Both the position numbers and the translations under genes were made by a program. 64,000 nt of DNA, from assembly GCA_038049695.1 (NCBI GenBank), contig CP142452.1:52534501-52598500 (forward strand), in the 5' to 3' direction. Origin of the DNA: Cinnamomum chago. Its lineage: Eukaryota > Streptophyta > Magnoliopsida > Laurales > Lauraceae. A model generated the notes under the pieces. The model was given only the letters and a program-made list of their open reading frames with translations, was not told where the DNA came from and did no database searches. Of the stretch, positions 1-11,156 are shown one piece after another; the first letter of the stretch is position 1, and each line of letters begins with the position of its first letter.

Positions 1-113
1 GGAAAGAGAAAGAGGATGAATCATTCCTTCACCAACGGTCACTTCCTCTTGACTGCTCTTTTCTGGAGGCTCATCAGCGTCCCCTGACATCTCTTTAACA
101 ATGGTGGGAGGGA
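1..113 (-). pseudogene. C-terminal part of plant-mobile-domain-like ORF (element K)
   Basis: Read on the minus strand, these bases continue without a stop, and in frame, the ORF that is interrupted at 31214. The reading passes from the 31214 side (...DSEV) into PPTIVKEMSGDADEPPEKSS. The 5-bp duplication AGGGA at 109-113 and 31214-31218 shows that the two pieces were contiguous before LTR A1 inserted. The tail is acidic and Ser/Glu-rich, looks disordered and has no recognisable domain. The ORF has not ended at base 1, so its true C-terminus lies outside the window. The link to the upstream part is seen directly; the function is not known. Confidence 0.7.
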
Positions 114-1324
114 TGTCGCTACCCCGAACCGGGCCTATCGGACTAATCCGGGATCGGGACTAATTGGTGATTGAGATTGGTTGGTGAGATGTTAGGTGAT
201 GAGTGTAAAGTGTGCACATTTATTTAATTTCCCACAGGTGTCCGCGGTGAGGATATCACAACCATATATGAACTGTTAGTTTTATAGTCTCAACACTAAG
301 TAGATGATGTAATAAATTGATTAATTTCTTTATTTATCAATACAATCATGCTTTCCTTTCATGAGATGAATGGTGTTTAATTATATGCTTGCACATAACC
401 AATACGAATGACATGATGGTTCATGAGATGAACCGGAGTCCACAAGTATACTAGATGTAATACATGTGCATAGATGAGATCCACATACAGGAGATATGTA
501 TTGCAAATCTTATACTTAAATATCTTTGCAACCAGTGATGAGATTGGGCATCTCATCAGACAAGGTTGCAGCACTTTGATCACTATGAGATAGTGTGATT
601 TGTCTCGGTCATCGGAATGTAAGATTCTAGATCATGGTGCTGGTACATTTGTTGTATTGAACGACCATGAGAAGCACCTTATATACACTGTCTTTACTTT
701 AATGTCTGCTCTCATAATTCCCTAGCAGTAGGCTCATAATCCTGAGACATTAATGAACTCAAGTTTCTATCTATTCATTTGCTTTGAGTCACCAATGAGT
801 GAGGCCAATTGTAGGTCAACACCTCGGTGATTTGGATACGTGGTAGTAGAGCTGTGGAAACATTTAATGGTCAAGATGGAATCTATCTTTAATATCCCCT
901 TGTGCCAATTAATGGATTTATCATTGGTAAGTGCGCACCCATTCCAATTAAGAGTAAATTGGATTGGTACCAAATGATCATTATAATTAATTGGGGCTCA
1001 AGGATAATAAGATATGGATCTAATTTGGTGGACAGGTCCAATTGATCTATGGATATAGATGGAGGGGCCTACTTGTGGTAATTGGGAAGTTTAGGGTCTT
1101 CATTGTAATTTATTCCTAAGACTGGAGTTCAATTGCATTTATATAGTGGAGTTATTTGCAATTAACTGTGGGCCCGGATTGCACATGAGATGTGGGGTCG
1201 CGTGTCCCAGTTGGAGCCAACTTTCTAAGGAATCTCTAGTTGTCCCCACGCTAGCCCAAGTTATTAGAAAGATACTAATTCTAGTAGAATTCTAAAAGGA
1301 AATAGAAAGCTGTTATTTCTATTT

Positions 1325-1483
1325 GAAGTGAGACTTCTAATAGTGGTAATAGTAAGTTACTAATTATTAATGGAAGTAAGACTTCTATTTTAATTAGAAA
1401 AAGAGAAAGTTACTAATCATATTTGAAGTGAGACTTCTAATTGTGATTTAGTATGTTTCTAATTATTGTAGAAGTAAAACTTC
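1325..1483 (+). repeat. Four hairpin motifs GAAGT-NNN-ACTTC upstream of TATA (E1)
   Basis: GAAGTGAGACTTC at 1325, GAAGTAAGACTTC at 1373, GAAGTGAGACTTC at 1425 and GAAGTAAAACTTC at 1471. Each is a 5-bp inverted repeat with a 3-nt centre, spaced 46-52 bp, and the set ends about 35 bp before the TATA box. E2 keeps the same arrangement. Confidence 0.8.
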
Positions 1484-1517
1484 TATTTCAATTAGTAGGA
1501 GGAGGTTGCTTAAGAGC

Positions 1518-1524
1518 TATAAAT
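1518..1524 (+). promoter_or_regulatory. Putative TATA box of LTR E1
   Basis: TATAAAT lies in the 3' third of E1, at the position expected for the U3/R boundary. The equivalent TATATAAA occurs in E2 at 5595. Confidence 0.55.
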
Positions 1525-3649
1525 TAGAGGAGGAGTGCCTTGGATGTCCCTATGCACAATTCCACTATTGGAATTCACGCCCAAGCCTAGGATTGTGCAA
1601 GTGTTGCACACTTCTCTTCCTCTCCCTCTTATAGTTCTCTTCTAGTTTCCTTTAGGGTTTTCTCTTGGAGATTCCACCATCTTCTTGAGAAAAGAGAATC
1701 TGATACGGGTCATAGCGTGGAAGATCAAAAGGTGTTGGAGATTCTGATTTGATTAGTGAAAGTGTTTCATAATCAAAGAAAGTCACAACTTCTCCATTAG
1801 AGCACTACCAAGCTCCAAAGGTATAATCTACATCCTTTTATGTTGTAGATTTCATGGTTGCATGTTTAAGTGTTGTTTTCTATCTTCTAGATAAGTTATA
1901 TTGTTGTACAAGATTTATGAGTTTGAGGGATTGCATCCTTAATTGGGTTTGTTGCCTTCTAGATAGTTGATCCATGCATCAAGTGGGTCAAAAGTGTTTG
2001 AAACCTATCTGAATGGCCCACCTATTTCCAACATGAACATTTCGGTTAAGTGCGGAAGCGTATAGCAAATCAAATATTCAAACAATCTCTAGTCATAAAG
2101 ACAGTAACACAAGTATAATACTGTATCAGAATGAGCAATGATCATTAGCATGTTTCCCGAAAGTAAGTTAAAGTTTATACAAAAGATCATTTAATTATAT
2201 TCCCAAAAATAGAGGCCAACAAAGGCCAATAAAAACAAAATACCAATCCCCAAAGAATGGTTAAATAGTTTCCCAAAATGTTACGTCTCTCGTAGCAACC
2301 AAGTGTCTAATTGACATCATCAGCATGCCACTCAACTAGGCGCTGCGATTCACTGACTGCCTCCTCAAGCTCCTCCTCGGGATAGACAATGTCTGGACCT
2401 GAGTAGGAAAGAGTGGGTCAAACACAACGGTTTAGCAAACGGGTGAAAAGACATAACAATAAAACATAACAAATACATTTACCTTTAAAAGCATTTAAAC
2501 CTGTTCGATCAATCATTTTCATAAAAGAAATGAATCATTTATTGAAAATATAGTGTAGTGTAAAATATATACGGGTATCCAAGGAAATCGAGAAACAAGC
2601 AAGATGGCAACCACACGAAGCTAAGTCCTCTATCACTAAAGTGACAGAGCAATAACTAGGCACTGATCTCAATCACTCGAGGTGAGGAGAAACAGTGGAT
2701 CTTATAAATTCATATACATATACTATACATGACCACGGTAGCGAGCCGGGCATCGGGAACCACAGTAGCAATCTTTGGCATCGAGACAAGACCACAGTAA
2801 TAACCGGGTAGCGGGATCCAAACTGCAATTGGCGGGATAAGAGGGGGATCTCCAAATCAGTGGATCAAGCTGACAAGGTTATCCAAGCTTAGTGGTGCCG
2901 ACTCATAGGTCAAATAACAAATCGAGACGTGTGCAAGTAAATCAAGTGCAAGTAAATAAACGTGTGGGGCAAGAATGCTCAAAGCATAATTTTCATTTCA
3001 TGTGGTGCAATGCACTTCAAGACAAGTAACTGTTACAAGTGTAACTTTAATGCTTTCGGGCAAACAAGTCATGTAATGTAATGCTTTCGGGAAAACAAGT
3101 CATGTAATGTAAGTTTCGAGAATAAAGAAATACAATGAACTATTACAATTTCGGGTGAAATATCGGTTTCAAGTTTTATTTAAGGTAAATAGGGGTCCCG
3201 TATGTCGATTGTAATAATGACTTGGTACTCCTTGAGTTTGAAGACATTTTGGGCTCCTTATACGCTTTAGGATTTTCAAAACATTAAATGAGCCTGTAGA
3301 TAGTATCAGATAGTACGATTAAAAATCAAAACTATAGACAACCCAATCCTAAGTACAATATTAATCCTGAAGCATCGCACAACCTATTCAGTCATCGAAA
3401 GGGGATAGAATTCGTGATACCAAAAGAAACAGACTTCGTGCATAGATATAAAGGGGTATCCCATTGTCCCGTACCGTTCAAGATTGAATTAGATTGGATT
3501 CTGATGCAACCGGAATAACCGTGAAGAACGTCGGCTCAAGACATCCTCACATATAGTCAAATAAGTCCAAAAAGGGTAACCAAAGTCCCACCTAAGTCCA
3601 TCCAAAAATAGGGTAAAAATCCCTTCCAGCAAGGAATTTGCAGTTGGCT

Positions 3650-3831
3650 CGGTCGACCTAGTCAAGGCCCGGTCGACCCTATACACAGCACCCCCGGTCG
3701 ACCTGAGGAGGTAAGGTCGACCTGGTCCCTGTGTGCCCAGTCGACCGAGCCCATGGACGGTCGACCGGCAATTGTAACTGAAATGGGGTAAATAGTGTTT
3801 TGGTCAGGTTCCCTGTGTCGCCAGTCGACCG
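3650..3831. repeat. GGTCGACC palindrome cassette in LTR A1
   Basis: Seven copies of the palindromic core GGTCGACC, or the variant AGTCGACC, lie within about 180 bp in otherwise AT-rich LTR sequence. The same motif occupies the matching place in A3 but is replaced by unrelated palindromes in A2 and A4. Confidence 0.9.
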
Positions 3832-5708
3832 CGTGCACTGCGGAACAGAACCCAGGTTCTGTTCTGCAGTGAGATGGGTCCTTCTCTTTTTACCTCCTTT
3901 CAACACATAAACAACCAACAAAGAATAGAGATAATGAAAACTATAAACCAATGTTTTCAAGACATTAAATGAGCTAGCAAGATTCATTATGAGCATTTAT
4001 TTCAACAATGCAAATCAATAAAAACATGAGTAAAATCACTTAAATTTCATCAAATCATTTATAGCTCAAAACATCTAATCATCCACTTTCCTTAGGTCCA
4101 AGCTAGGAAAACCAAGCCTCTAATCACCTCTTAAGCTTAAGATCCAAGCTACAATAAAAAAACTCCCAAAACAAACCCTAAAATGGGTCAAACAATGAAT
4201 GAAGAAGATAGAACTCACAATAATGAAAATGAAGCTTCTCAAGGACTAGAAGAATACAAATCTAGAAGATGGAGAAGATTGCTTACTTGGATGACCTTCA
4301 AATGGCAAAAGTTATCTCAAAGAAGATCTTGGAATGGGAGGTTTTCTATGTTAGTTTTGATGGTCTCAATACCAAGGGTATATGATGTAATAAATTGATT
4401 AACTTCTTTATTTATCAATACAATTCATGCTTTTCCTTTCATGAGATAAATGGTGTTTTATATACTTGCACATAACCAATACGAATGACATAATGGCTCA
4501 TGAGATGAACCGGAGTCCACAAGTATACTAGATGTAATACATGTGTATGGATGAGATCCACATACAGGAGACATGTATTGCAAATCTTATACTTAAATAT
4601 CGTCACAACCAGTGATGAGATTGGACGTCTCATCTGACAAGGTTGCAGCACTTTGATCACTATTAGATAGTGTGATTTGTCTCGATCATCGGAATGTAAG
4701 ATTCTGGATCATGGTGCTGGTACATTGGATGTACTGAAGGACCATGAGAAGCACCTTATATACACTGTCTTTATTTTAAGGTCTGCTCTCATAATTCCCT
4801 AGCAATAGGCTCATAATCCTGAGACATTAATGAACTCAAGTTTCTATCTATTCATTTGCTTTGAGTCACCAATGAGTGAGGCCAATTGTAGGTCAACACC
4901 TCAGTGATTTGGGTACATGGTAGTAGCGTTGTGGTAACATTTAATGGTCAAGATGGAATCTATCTTTAATATCCCCTTGTGCCAATTAATGGATTTATCA
5001 TTGGTAAGTGTGCACCCATTCCAATTAAGAGTTAATTGAATCGGTACCAAATGATCATTATAATTAATTGGGGCTCAAGGATAATAAGATATGGATCTAA
5101 TTTGGTGGACAGGTCCATTTGATCCATGGATATAGATGGAGGGGCCTACTTGTGGTAATGTGGAAGTTTAGGGTCTTCATTGTAATTTATTCCTAAGACT
5201 GGAGTTCAATTGCATTTATATAGTGGAGTTATTTGCAATTAACTGTGGGCCCGGATTGCACATGAGATGTGGGGTCGCGTGTCCCAGTTGGAGCCAGCTT
5301 TCTAAGGAATCCCTAGTGGTCCCCACGCTAGCCCAAGTTATTAGAAAGATACTAATTCTACTTGAACTCTAAAAGGAATGTTACTATTTCTATTTGAAGT
5401 GAGACTTCTAATAGTGGTAATGATAAGCTACTAATTATTAATGGAAGTATGACTTCTATTTTAATTAGAAAGGAGAAAGCTACTAATTGTTGTGAAAGTG
5501 AGACTTCTATGGCAACTAGTAAGGGAGAAGTTTACTATTTTGTAATGAGAGTTAAACTTCTATTTCAAATAGGAAAAGAGGTGGAATGGAAGGCTATATA
5601 AAGAGGAATAAACCCCTCTTGGTCGTGCATAATACATATACCAACTTCAGTCCCTTTGTGCAAGAGTTGTACAAGTTCTCTTCCTCTCTAAGTTCTCCTC
5701 TCTTTCAC

Positions 5709-7634
5709 TGTCACGCCCCGGGACCGAGGCCCTGATAATCAAGTCCTTAATCCGGGGGACGTGGCGCGACGGGTTAGAAAATTCCGCCCACACACGCTAA
5801 TTATTTTCCCACAGGATTCTGCGGTGAGGATTCCAGACGATCCATCACAACCAATTAATCGAATTCACAACAAATAATAATATGCGGAAGCTTGTAGCAA
5901 AATGAAAACCAAACGAGATAGAAGATAATTGCACAAACTATGTATCAAAAGAGAAATATTTAAAGGGTATAACCCAAAGTTAGTTAAAGTTGTGAGGATC
6001 ACAAAAGTATATTTAATTTATACATCCCAAAAGAAGACCGATGAGGTCATAAACTAAGTTCCCAAAATGTTATCCCAGCTCAAATTCCAACACGACATCT
6101 AAATGACATCGTTGGGTTGCCACTCGCGCTCCACTGGCGGCTCTACCGCGTGCTCCGCCTCAAAATCTGCGGGTCCGACATCTGACACCAAACAAAAGAG
6201 TATCAGACACGACGGTCTGGCAAGTGAATAAAGCATATGAGGTATACAAGTTTTATAAATGTCATGTTTAAAATTGAAATGAAACATATATAAAGAGTAA
6301 ACCAAATGAACCAAATCTATACAAATGAAAGAATTTCATAGTTTAAATGTTTCAAACTAACTGACAAATAATCGAAATATTGGCAAACCACATGTAGCTA
6401 TATTCTCCTATTACTGAAGTAACAAGAGCACATAGACAAATAACAGTTGCCATATAAAATGGCCGGAACAGACAGACAGAAGTCGTTGCCACTACTCGTG
6501 AGACCGGAATACAGAACCGTTGCCATGGCCGGAGCAAACAAACAGAATCCAAACTGCAGTTGGCAAATAATTTTAAGATCTCAAGCCGGGTTATCAGCCC
6601 AACTAGGTGACCTAAGCTTAGTGGTGTCATTCAAAACCAAAACCTGAATTAATACAAATCAAATCATAGTAATACATTTCCAAAATCGATAAAAGGAACT
6701 ACTCCAGACAAATACATACTGACAAATTCGAACGAATCAGATGAGTAGCCTTACCGATGTTTCCAAATGTGGCAAACCACTCAAATCTATTTCAAAACAA
6801 TTTGTAGAAAGTATACAAATTTTCTTAACTTGGAATGAATTAATGTATAGTGGTTTAATGGCTTACCGCGGGTAGTCTTGACATACACTTAATCCCTTAA
6901 TGTCGATAATATAGGCGGAGCTTGGTGCCACTGAAGATCTCCGACAATTAAGGATATAAAGTGTATATTAAGACTTGAATAAATTTCCCGATTAATTCTA
7001 ACATCAAACAATTCCATCATTTTTCCCATTTAAATTCCATGATTTACGGTAATTTGATTCAATGTATACATCTCATACTACTATGCTTCAATGGGTTTAA
7101 ATGGGCTTCAAATAGTGGGGAAAAAGGGCTGGAAAAAGGGCTGAAATGGGCTGGAAAATAGCCCTGAAATGGGCTGAATTGGGCTGGATAACAACCCATA
7201 AATTGGGCCTGAAATGGCCTAGAAAATAGCCCAGAAATTGGGCCTGATATGGGCTGGAAAACAGCCCAGAAATTGGGGTAGAAATCAGCCCTGGAATGGG
7301 CCTGAAATGGGTTGCAAAACAGCCCAGAAATTGGTCTGGAAATGGGGTTGAACGGGCCTAAAACAGACCTGAAACGGGCCAGAAAACAGCCCAGAGAAGG
7401 GCCTGAAAACAACCCAGAATTGGACCTGAAACAGGGGCCAGGCCCACTCGGTTCAGTGCAGGAAATCTGCACTGTTTCTTCCTTCCTTCTTGTATCCAGA
7501 ATTTATTCACCTCTCAATGACACAAAACTGAGTGCAAAACTTCTGTAATTATCTCCATTAAACTCCCAACATCTCATTCATTCCAACTATCTATTAAGAC
7601 TATAAAACACAACTAAATCACATGACTAAGTGTG
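5709..7634 (-). mobile_element. LTR fragment I (gypsy-type, related to A)
   Basis: Starts TGTCACGCCCCGGGACC at 5709 and reads as the complement of an LTR 3' end. Stretches such as the block around 6210 (the complement of the 'ccagaccgtcgtgtc' region) and the 'aagcttagtggtgtc' region at 6612 align by eye with A LTRs. The opposite end is missing: the sequence passes into the F LTR near 7634. No TSD was found. Confidence 0.6.
7088..7446. repeat. Short-repeat cassette 'gggcctgaaatgggctgg / aaaacagcccagaaatt' in LTR I
   Basis: About ten degenerate units of roughly 35 bp combine GGGCCTG, TGGGCTGG and CAGCCC, so GGGCT and AGCCC alternate as inverted repeats. This keeps the minus-strand frame open (137 codons), but as a low-complexity repeat and not a gene. 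It is the LTR-I counterpart of the palindrome cassettes in the other LTRs. Confidence 0.75.
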
Positions 7635-8311
7635 TGGGGTCTATTTGTAATCACGGATTTAGGTGGGGCCATTCCCCGATTTCGGTTTACCCCTGGTCTC
7701 GGTACCCCCCAAGGTCGGCCACAGCGCCATCTCAGAAAAACCATGGAACGAGTCTCGGTGGCTACGTCACGAGTTTCAACCTCGGTCTCAGCCCCTAGCC
7801 CGATCTCGGCCCCTGTCACTCAGCCATAAATGCAGCCATAAATGCACTGCCGTGACGGAAACGGCGAGCTGACAAACAGAGTGGGCGCCGGACCTAGATA
7901 AGGGGCACGCCTTATCTAGGGGTCGTGTCCGTAGGTATGGGATGATGGTCCGATGGGACATTCCCTTTTCACCTACCCCCACTCAGGATATAAGAGTACA
8001 GACTGATAGGACTTCTGTCCCTTCTTGGGGACAGTCCAATGATGACTTTCACGTTTATATATTGCATGAAGGAGAGCCATGTAAGGGACGCACAATCTCT
8101 CCCTCCCAGAGCCCTCCTTCTCCGTTCTTTTCAGTTCTCACACTGACTTAAACATCGGAGTGCCTTCGGCTACATATAGCCAGGGGCTCTGACTTTTACC
8201 TTCCCTTTTTCAGGTCATCGGAGGCTCAATCATTTCCCTTTATCTCCCCCAAGATCTCCATCAAGAGCTTAATCCCCCAACAACCAAGTCCGTAATTTTT
8301 AGGCACTTACA
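7635..8311 (+). other. 3' part of the 5' LTR of element F
   Basis: Ends ...GGCACTTACA immediately before the PBS. A possible TATA box (TATAAG) lies at 7989. The 5' start (expected TGAAATTGAAGCCC, as at 19889) is absent, so the left part of the LTR is lost. The exact left limit is uncertain. Confidence 0.65.
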
Positions 8312-8312
8312 G

Positions 8313-8331
8313 TTGGCGCCGTCTGTGGGAA
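8313..8331 (+). promoter_or_regulatory. Primer-binding site of element F
   Basis: TTGGCGCCGTCTGTGGGAA follows the LTR end by one base. This is a common PBS of plant Tat/Retand-type gypsy elements, complementary to the 3' end of a host tRNA. Confidence 0.85.
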
Positions 8332-8366
8332 CAGGATTTCCACCAAAAACCAAACCTGCAAAACCC

Positions 8367-8525
8367 ATGCCTCCGAAAACCAGACACGGCGGCAGAGGGT
8401 CTTCAAAGTCCGGGAGGGCCTCGTCCTTTCCTCCGGAACAACCCTCATTTCCACCATTTTTGCAATCAGAATCGCAGCCTCAGCCGACCCAGTCAGTACC
8501 TCCAGTGCTGCCCACTGGCGTTTGA
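8367..8525 (+). pseudogene. Gag N-terminal fragment of element F
   Basis: ATG at 8367, 36 bases after the PBS, opens a 52-codon frame (MPPKTRHGGRGSSKSG...) that is basic and then Pro/Ser/Gln-rich, as expected for the disordered start of a gypsy Gag. It meets TGA at 8523 just before foreign LTR sequence. The rest of Gag resumes only at 14296, so the gene is split by about 5.8 kb. The start is supported by its position directly after the PBS. The product would have been the structural particle protein. Confidence 0.6.
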
Positions 8526-8545
8526 AAGATAATGCATTACAGATC

Positions 8546-10496
8546 TGTAATCATATTACAGAGGACGTCCATGGCTGATCTAGTTTTCAAAAACTGATAC
8601 TAATCTGATTTTCCAGCCATGAATCATGCATAAAAAACTCCATGAAATCATAATCAACATGTGTACAATTAAAGGAGATACTAGAAGGCTCTTACCTTGA
8701 TGATATGTAGACTTCAAATCTCTGAAATAAAGGATCCAAAAGGCTGAACTCAGACTGCAATCAGCAAACAAGTTGCTGGAATTTCCTGCAGTGGAGTTGC
8801 CTTTGATCTTCTTCTCTATTTCACTTCCCAATCTGATTGGGCTTTGATGGTGGGATCTCAAACTAGGTTTCTCCTTCTTGTTTCTCTTGATCTTATGTGA
8901 GAAAGACCAGACCTGATGTGCTTCTTCCTCAAGAAGAAAAACGTGGACCAGCCCAAGGTGAAATCTGATGTGCAATAAGGCAATGCAACTATGGACGTCC
9001 AAGAGACTATGTGGCTGTTTTCTCTTTCTCCAATGTATCCCACACCCCAAGTAGTTTCTCCCCCCTTTTCTTAATATGTTGCACGCCCAATATGAAAAGG
9101 GATCAGCTATATATAATGCTGATTTCTTGGAGAGAAAGTATCTTGAAAGAACTAGGAAACCAAGGAGAAAAACTAGGAACTTTCCATAAAAAGAATAAGC
9201 AACCAGCCACATGGATGTCCACCCTTTCCCTTTCTAGTTTAGTTTCCAAAATTAATTAGAAAGCTACTAAACTTTAGGAACTTGCACAAAAAGAAATCCT
9301 TCCAAGCAACGGGACCTACACAAACTTGGGACCCAATTACTAGGGACCACATTGACTAGTCCACACACTATGGCCCATGCATCAAATAATTTATCTAGAG
9401 TTGTAATTCATGTATGCCAACATGGGCCTATTTGAATTTAAACTCAAAATTATTTCTCCACACATTTAAACAATTTAGGAAACCTCGCCAATATGGGAAA
9501 GTGACTAGAGAAGGGACCAAAAGACATATTTGCCCTTGGCTCCCAAAATGACCAAAATGTCCATGCTAAACCCATAGCAACATTAAGACCATTTTAACCT
9601 TAACTCATTCCACTAGAGAGTTATGGTTGCACTCCAGGGACAAATATTAAATTGCATATCAAGCTCATCATAAACTAACGATTGTCTTTGACCTACCAAG
9701 TATAATGACCACAATGCCCCTCCATGTAACATCCATAATCAAGTAGGTTAACCGATGTACTATATACCTTCTTGATTACATCTCAACCTTAGAACTTCAT
9801 ATCCTTGACCTAATCATCATCCGGATATCATTCTCTTGATCCAGGGAGCGACCCACAAGTTCAATATCCATATGGAACATCCATATACTAAGATCTTAGA
9901 TTCTGATGATTAATCGGATAATTCTAAGGGGACGATCATTCCATCACACGATGGCATAGATTCCATATTGCATTTGCACGTCCCAACTAATCAAGCCCGA
10001 GTACCCAAAACACAGAGCTGTTGACCCATGAACAGGATCTCACCCATAGTGAATTAAAGTACAAGAACTCGACTTCGTCAGTTCATCCACAAATGCTCAA
10101 GATTAAGAGCACTGGTCACTCAGTAGCAAGAGGTGATTTGATCTCTCTCTGTGATAGTACTATTTTAGAGATCACACCTACAAATGGTCCTGTTCAATGC
10201 ATGACACATGCACTAATGAGATAAATCTGGAAAAGCCTCCCGTGACTTAGGTAAGTCACCCTGAATACAGGAGAGTATCTCATTATAACTTATACCAAGA
10301 TGAAGTGCCCAACTCCATCTCTCAGTTATGAACAAGTTTATTGTTTCAAGTGTCCATGACTCAGACCTTACTGTGTGTAGCCACTACACACCTAAGTCAT
10401 TACTAGAAAACAATGGGCCTTACACAACCATACATATACACAAGTATTAAGAGAAAGATGTCATTCCATTAAATAACCAATAAATATCCAGTAACA
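8546..10496 (-). mobile_element. LTR-like segment J, unclassified
   Basis: No gene is seen. The segment is bounded by TGTAATC... at 8546 and ...AGTAACA at 10496, so in minus orientation it reads TGTTACTGG...TTACA, the shape of an LTR. A minus-strand TATATATA box lies near 9109-9116. AGAT occurs one base outside each end, which could be a 4-bp TSD, but the fit is imperfect. A 210-codon minus ORF at 8580-9212 has no recognisable protein features and is not called. A 16-bp perfect palindrome ATTACAGATCTGTAAT spans the left boundary. Confidence 0.35.
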
Positions 10497-11156
10497 GAGA
10501 TGTGAGTGCAGTCAGTGGGCCCACGTTAGAGGCCTTCTTCTCCTTCATTTTGTTTTTCCTGCAACTGTGCTGAGAAAATGTTTTCATTCTCTTCCATTTC
10601 CAGCCACCTTCTCTCCTCTTGCATGTGTACCTCTTGAGTGCTACTTAGAGATTTGACTTCATAAATCTCCTCTCCTCACCTCTAGCTTCCCATTGGTACT
10701 GTTCTTGAAGAAAATCAGCTGGAACCACCTTCTTCTCCAAGTCTTTCTTCTTGCTTAGAGCTGTGAAAGGTTAGCAATGGCTTCCCCTCTTGAAATCTTG
10801 TTTTTTTTAGACCCTTTAAGACTCTTTTATCATGCATGTAAAAGAGTTTCTTGAGAGCTCCTTTCTATTTCAAATTGGGTGGATTTTAGTGTGTTCTTCT
10901 TTTGATTTTTTTGGTGTAGATTGGAGCCGCTGTATTTGAGAGTTTCTTAGAGTGGTTTGTGACCCTTTTTGGAGTAAAGGCAAGTGAATAAATGGATATT
11001 GGATTGCATACAATTAAATTTGTGTTTCTTTTTCAAGGTTTGATGTGAAATTGCTATTTCATTTATTCATTGCCTTTGGCTATTCAAGGTGGATCTCATA
11101 AGGGTTTTTGTACTCAGTTTATGTTCAGATTTCTGCATGTTTTTGCACTCAGTTAA
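10497..11156. other. No gene seen; LTR-like leader sequence
   Basis: AT-rich, with pyrimidine-rich stretches and phrases ('ggcaagtgaataaatgg' near 10979) that resemble the transcribed part of A-type LTRs. Probably a diverged LTR fragment. No ORF over 60 codons, PBS or polypurine tract was recognised. Confidence 0.3.

Larger units (their letters stand above)
274..2033 (+). mobile_element. Solo LTR E1 (copia-type ends, TGTTAG...CCAACA)
   Basis: A 1760-bp segment beginning TGTTAG and ending CCAACA is flanked by TGAAC at 269-273 and 2034-2038. It interrupts LTR A1. A second copy, E2, starts at 4349. TGTTAG ends are usual for plant copia LTRs. No internal region or ORF is attached, so it is a solo LTR. 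A TATA box lies at 1518-1524, with four small hairpins just upstream. Confidence 0.9.

Noticed and set aside
7059..7472. 137-codon minus-strand ORF rich in Phe, Pro and Ser
   Set aside because: Translation of the 35-bp cassette repeat in LTR I, kept open by repetition.
8580..9212. 210-codon minus-strand ORF
   Set aside because: Inside LTR-like segment J and overlapping its promoter-like region; the translation has no recognisable domain.
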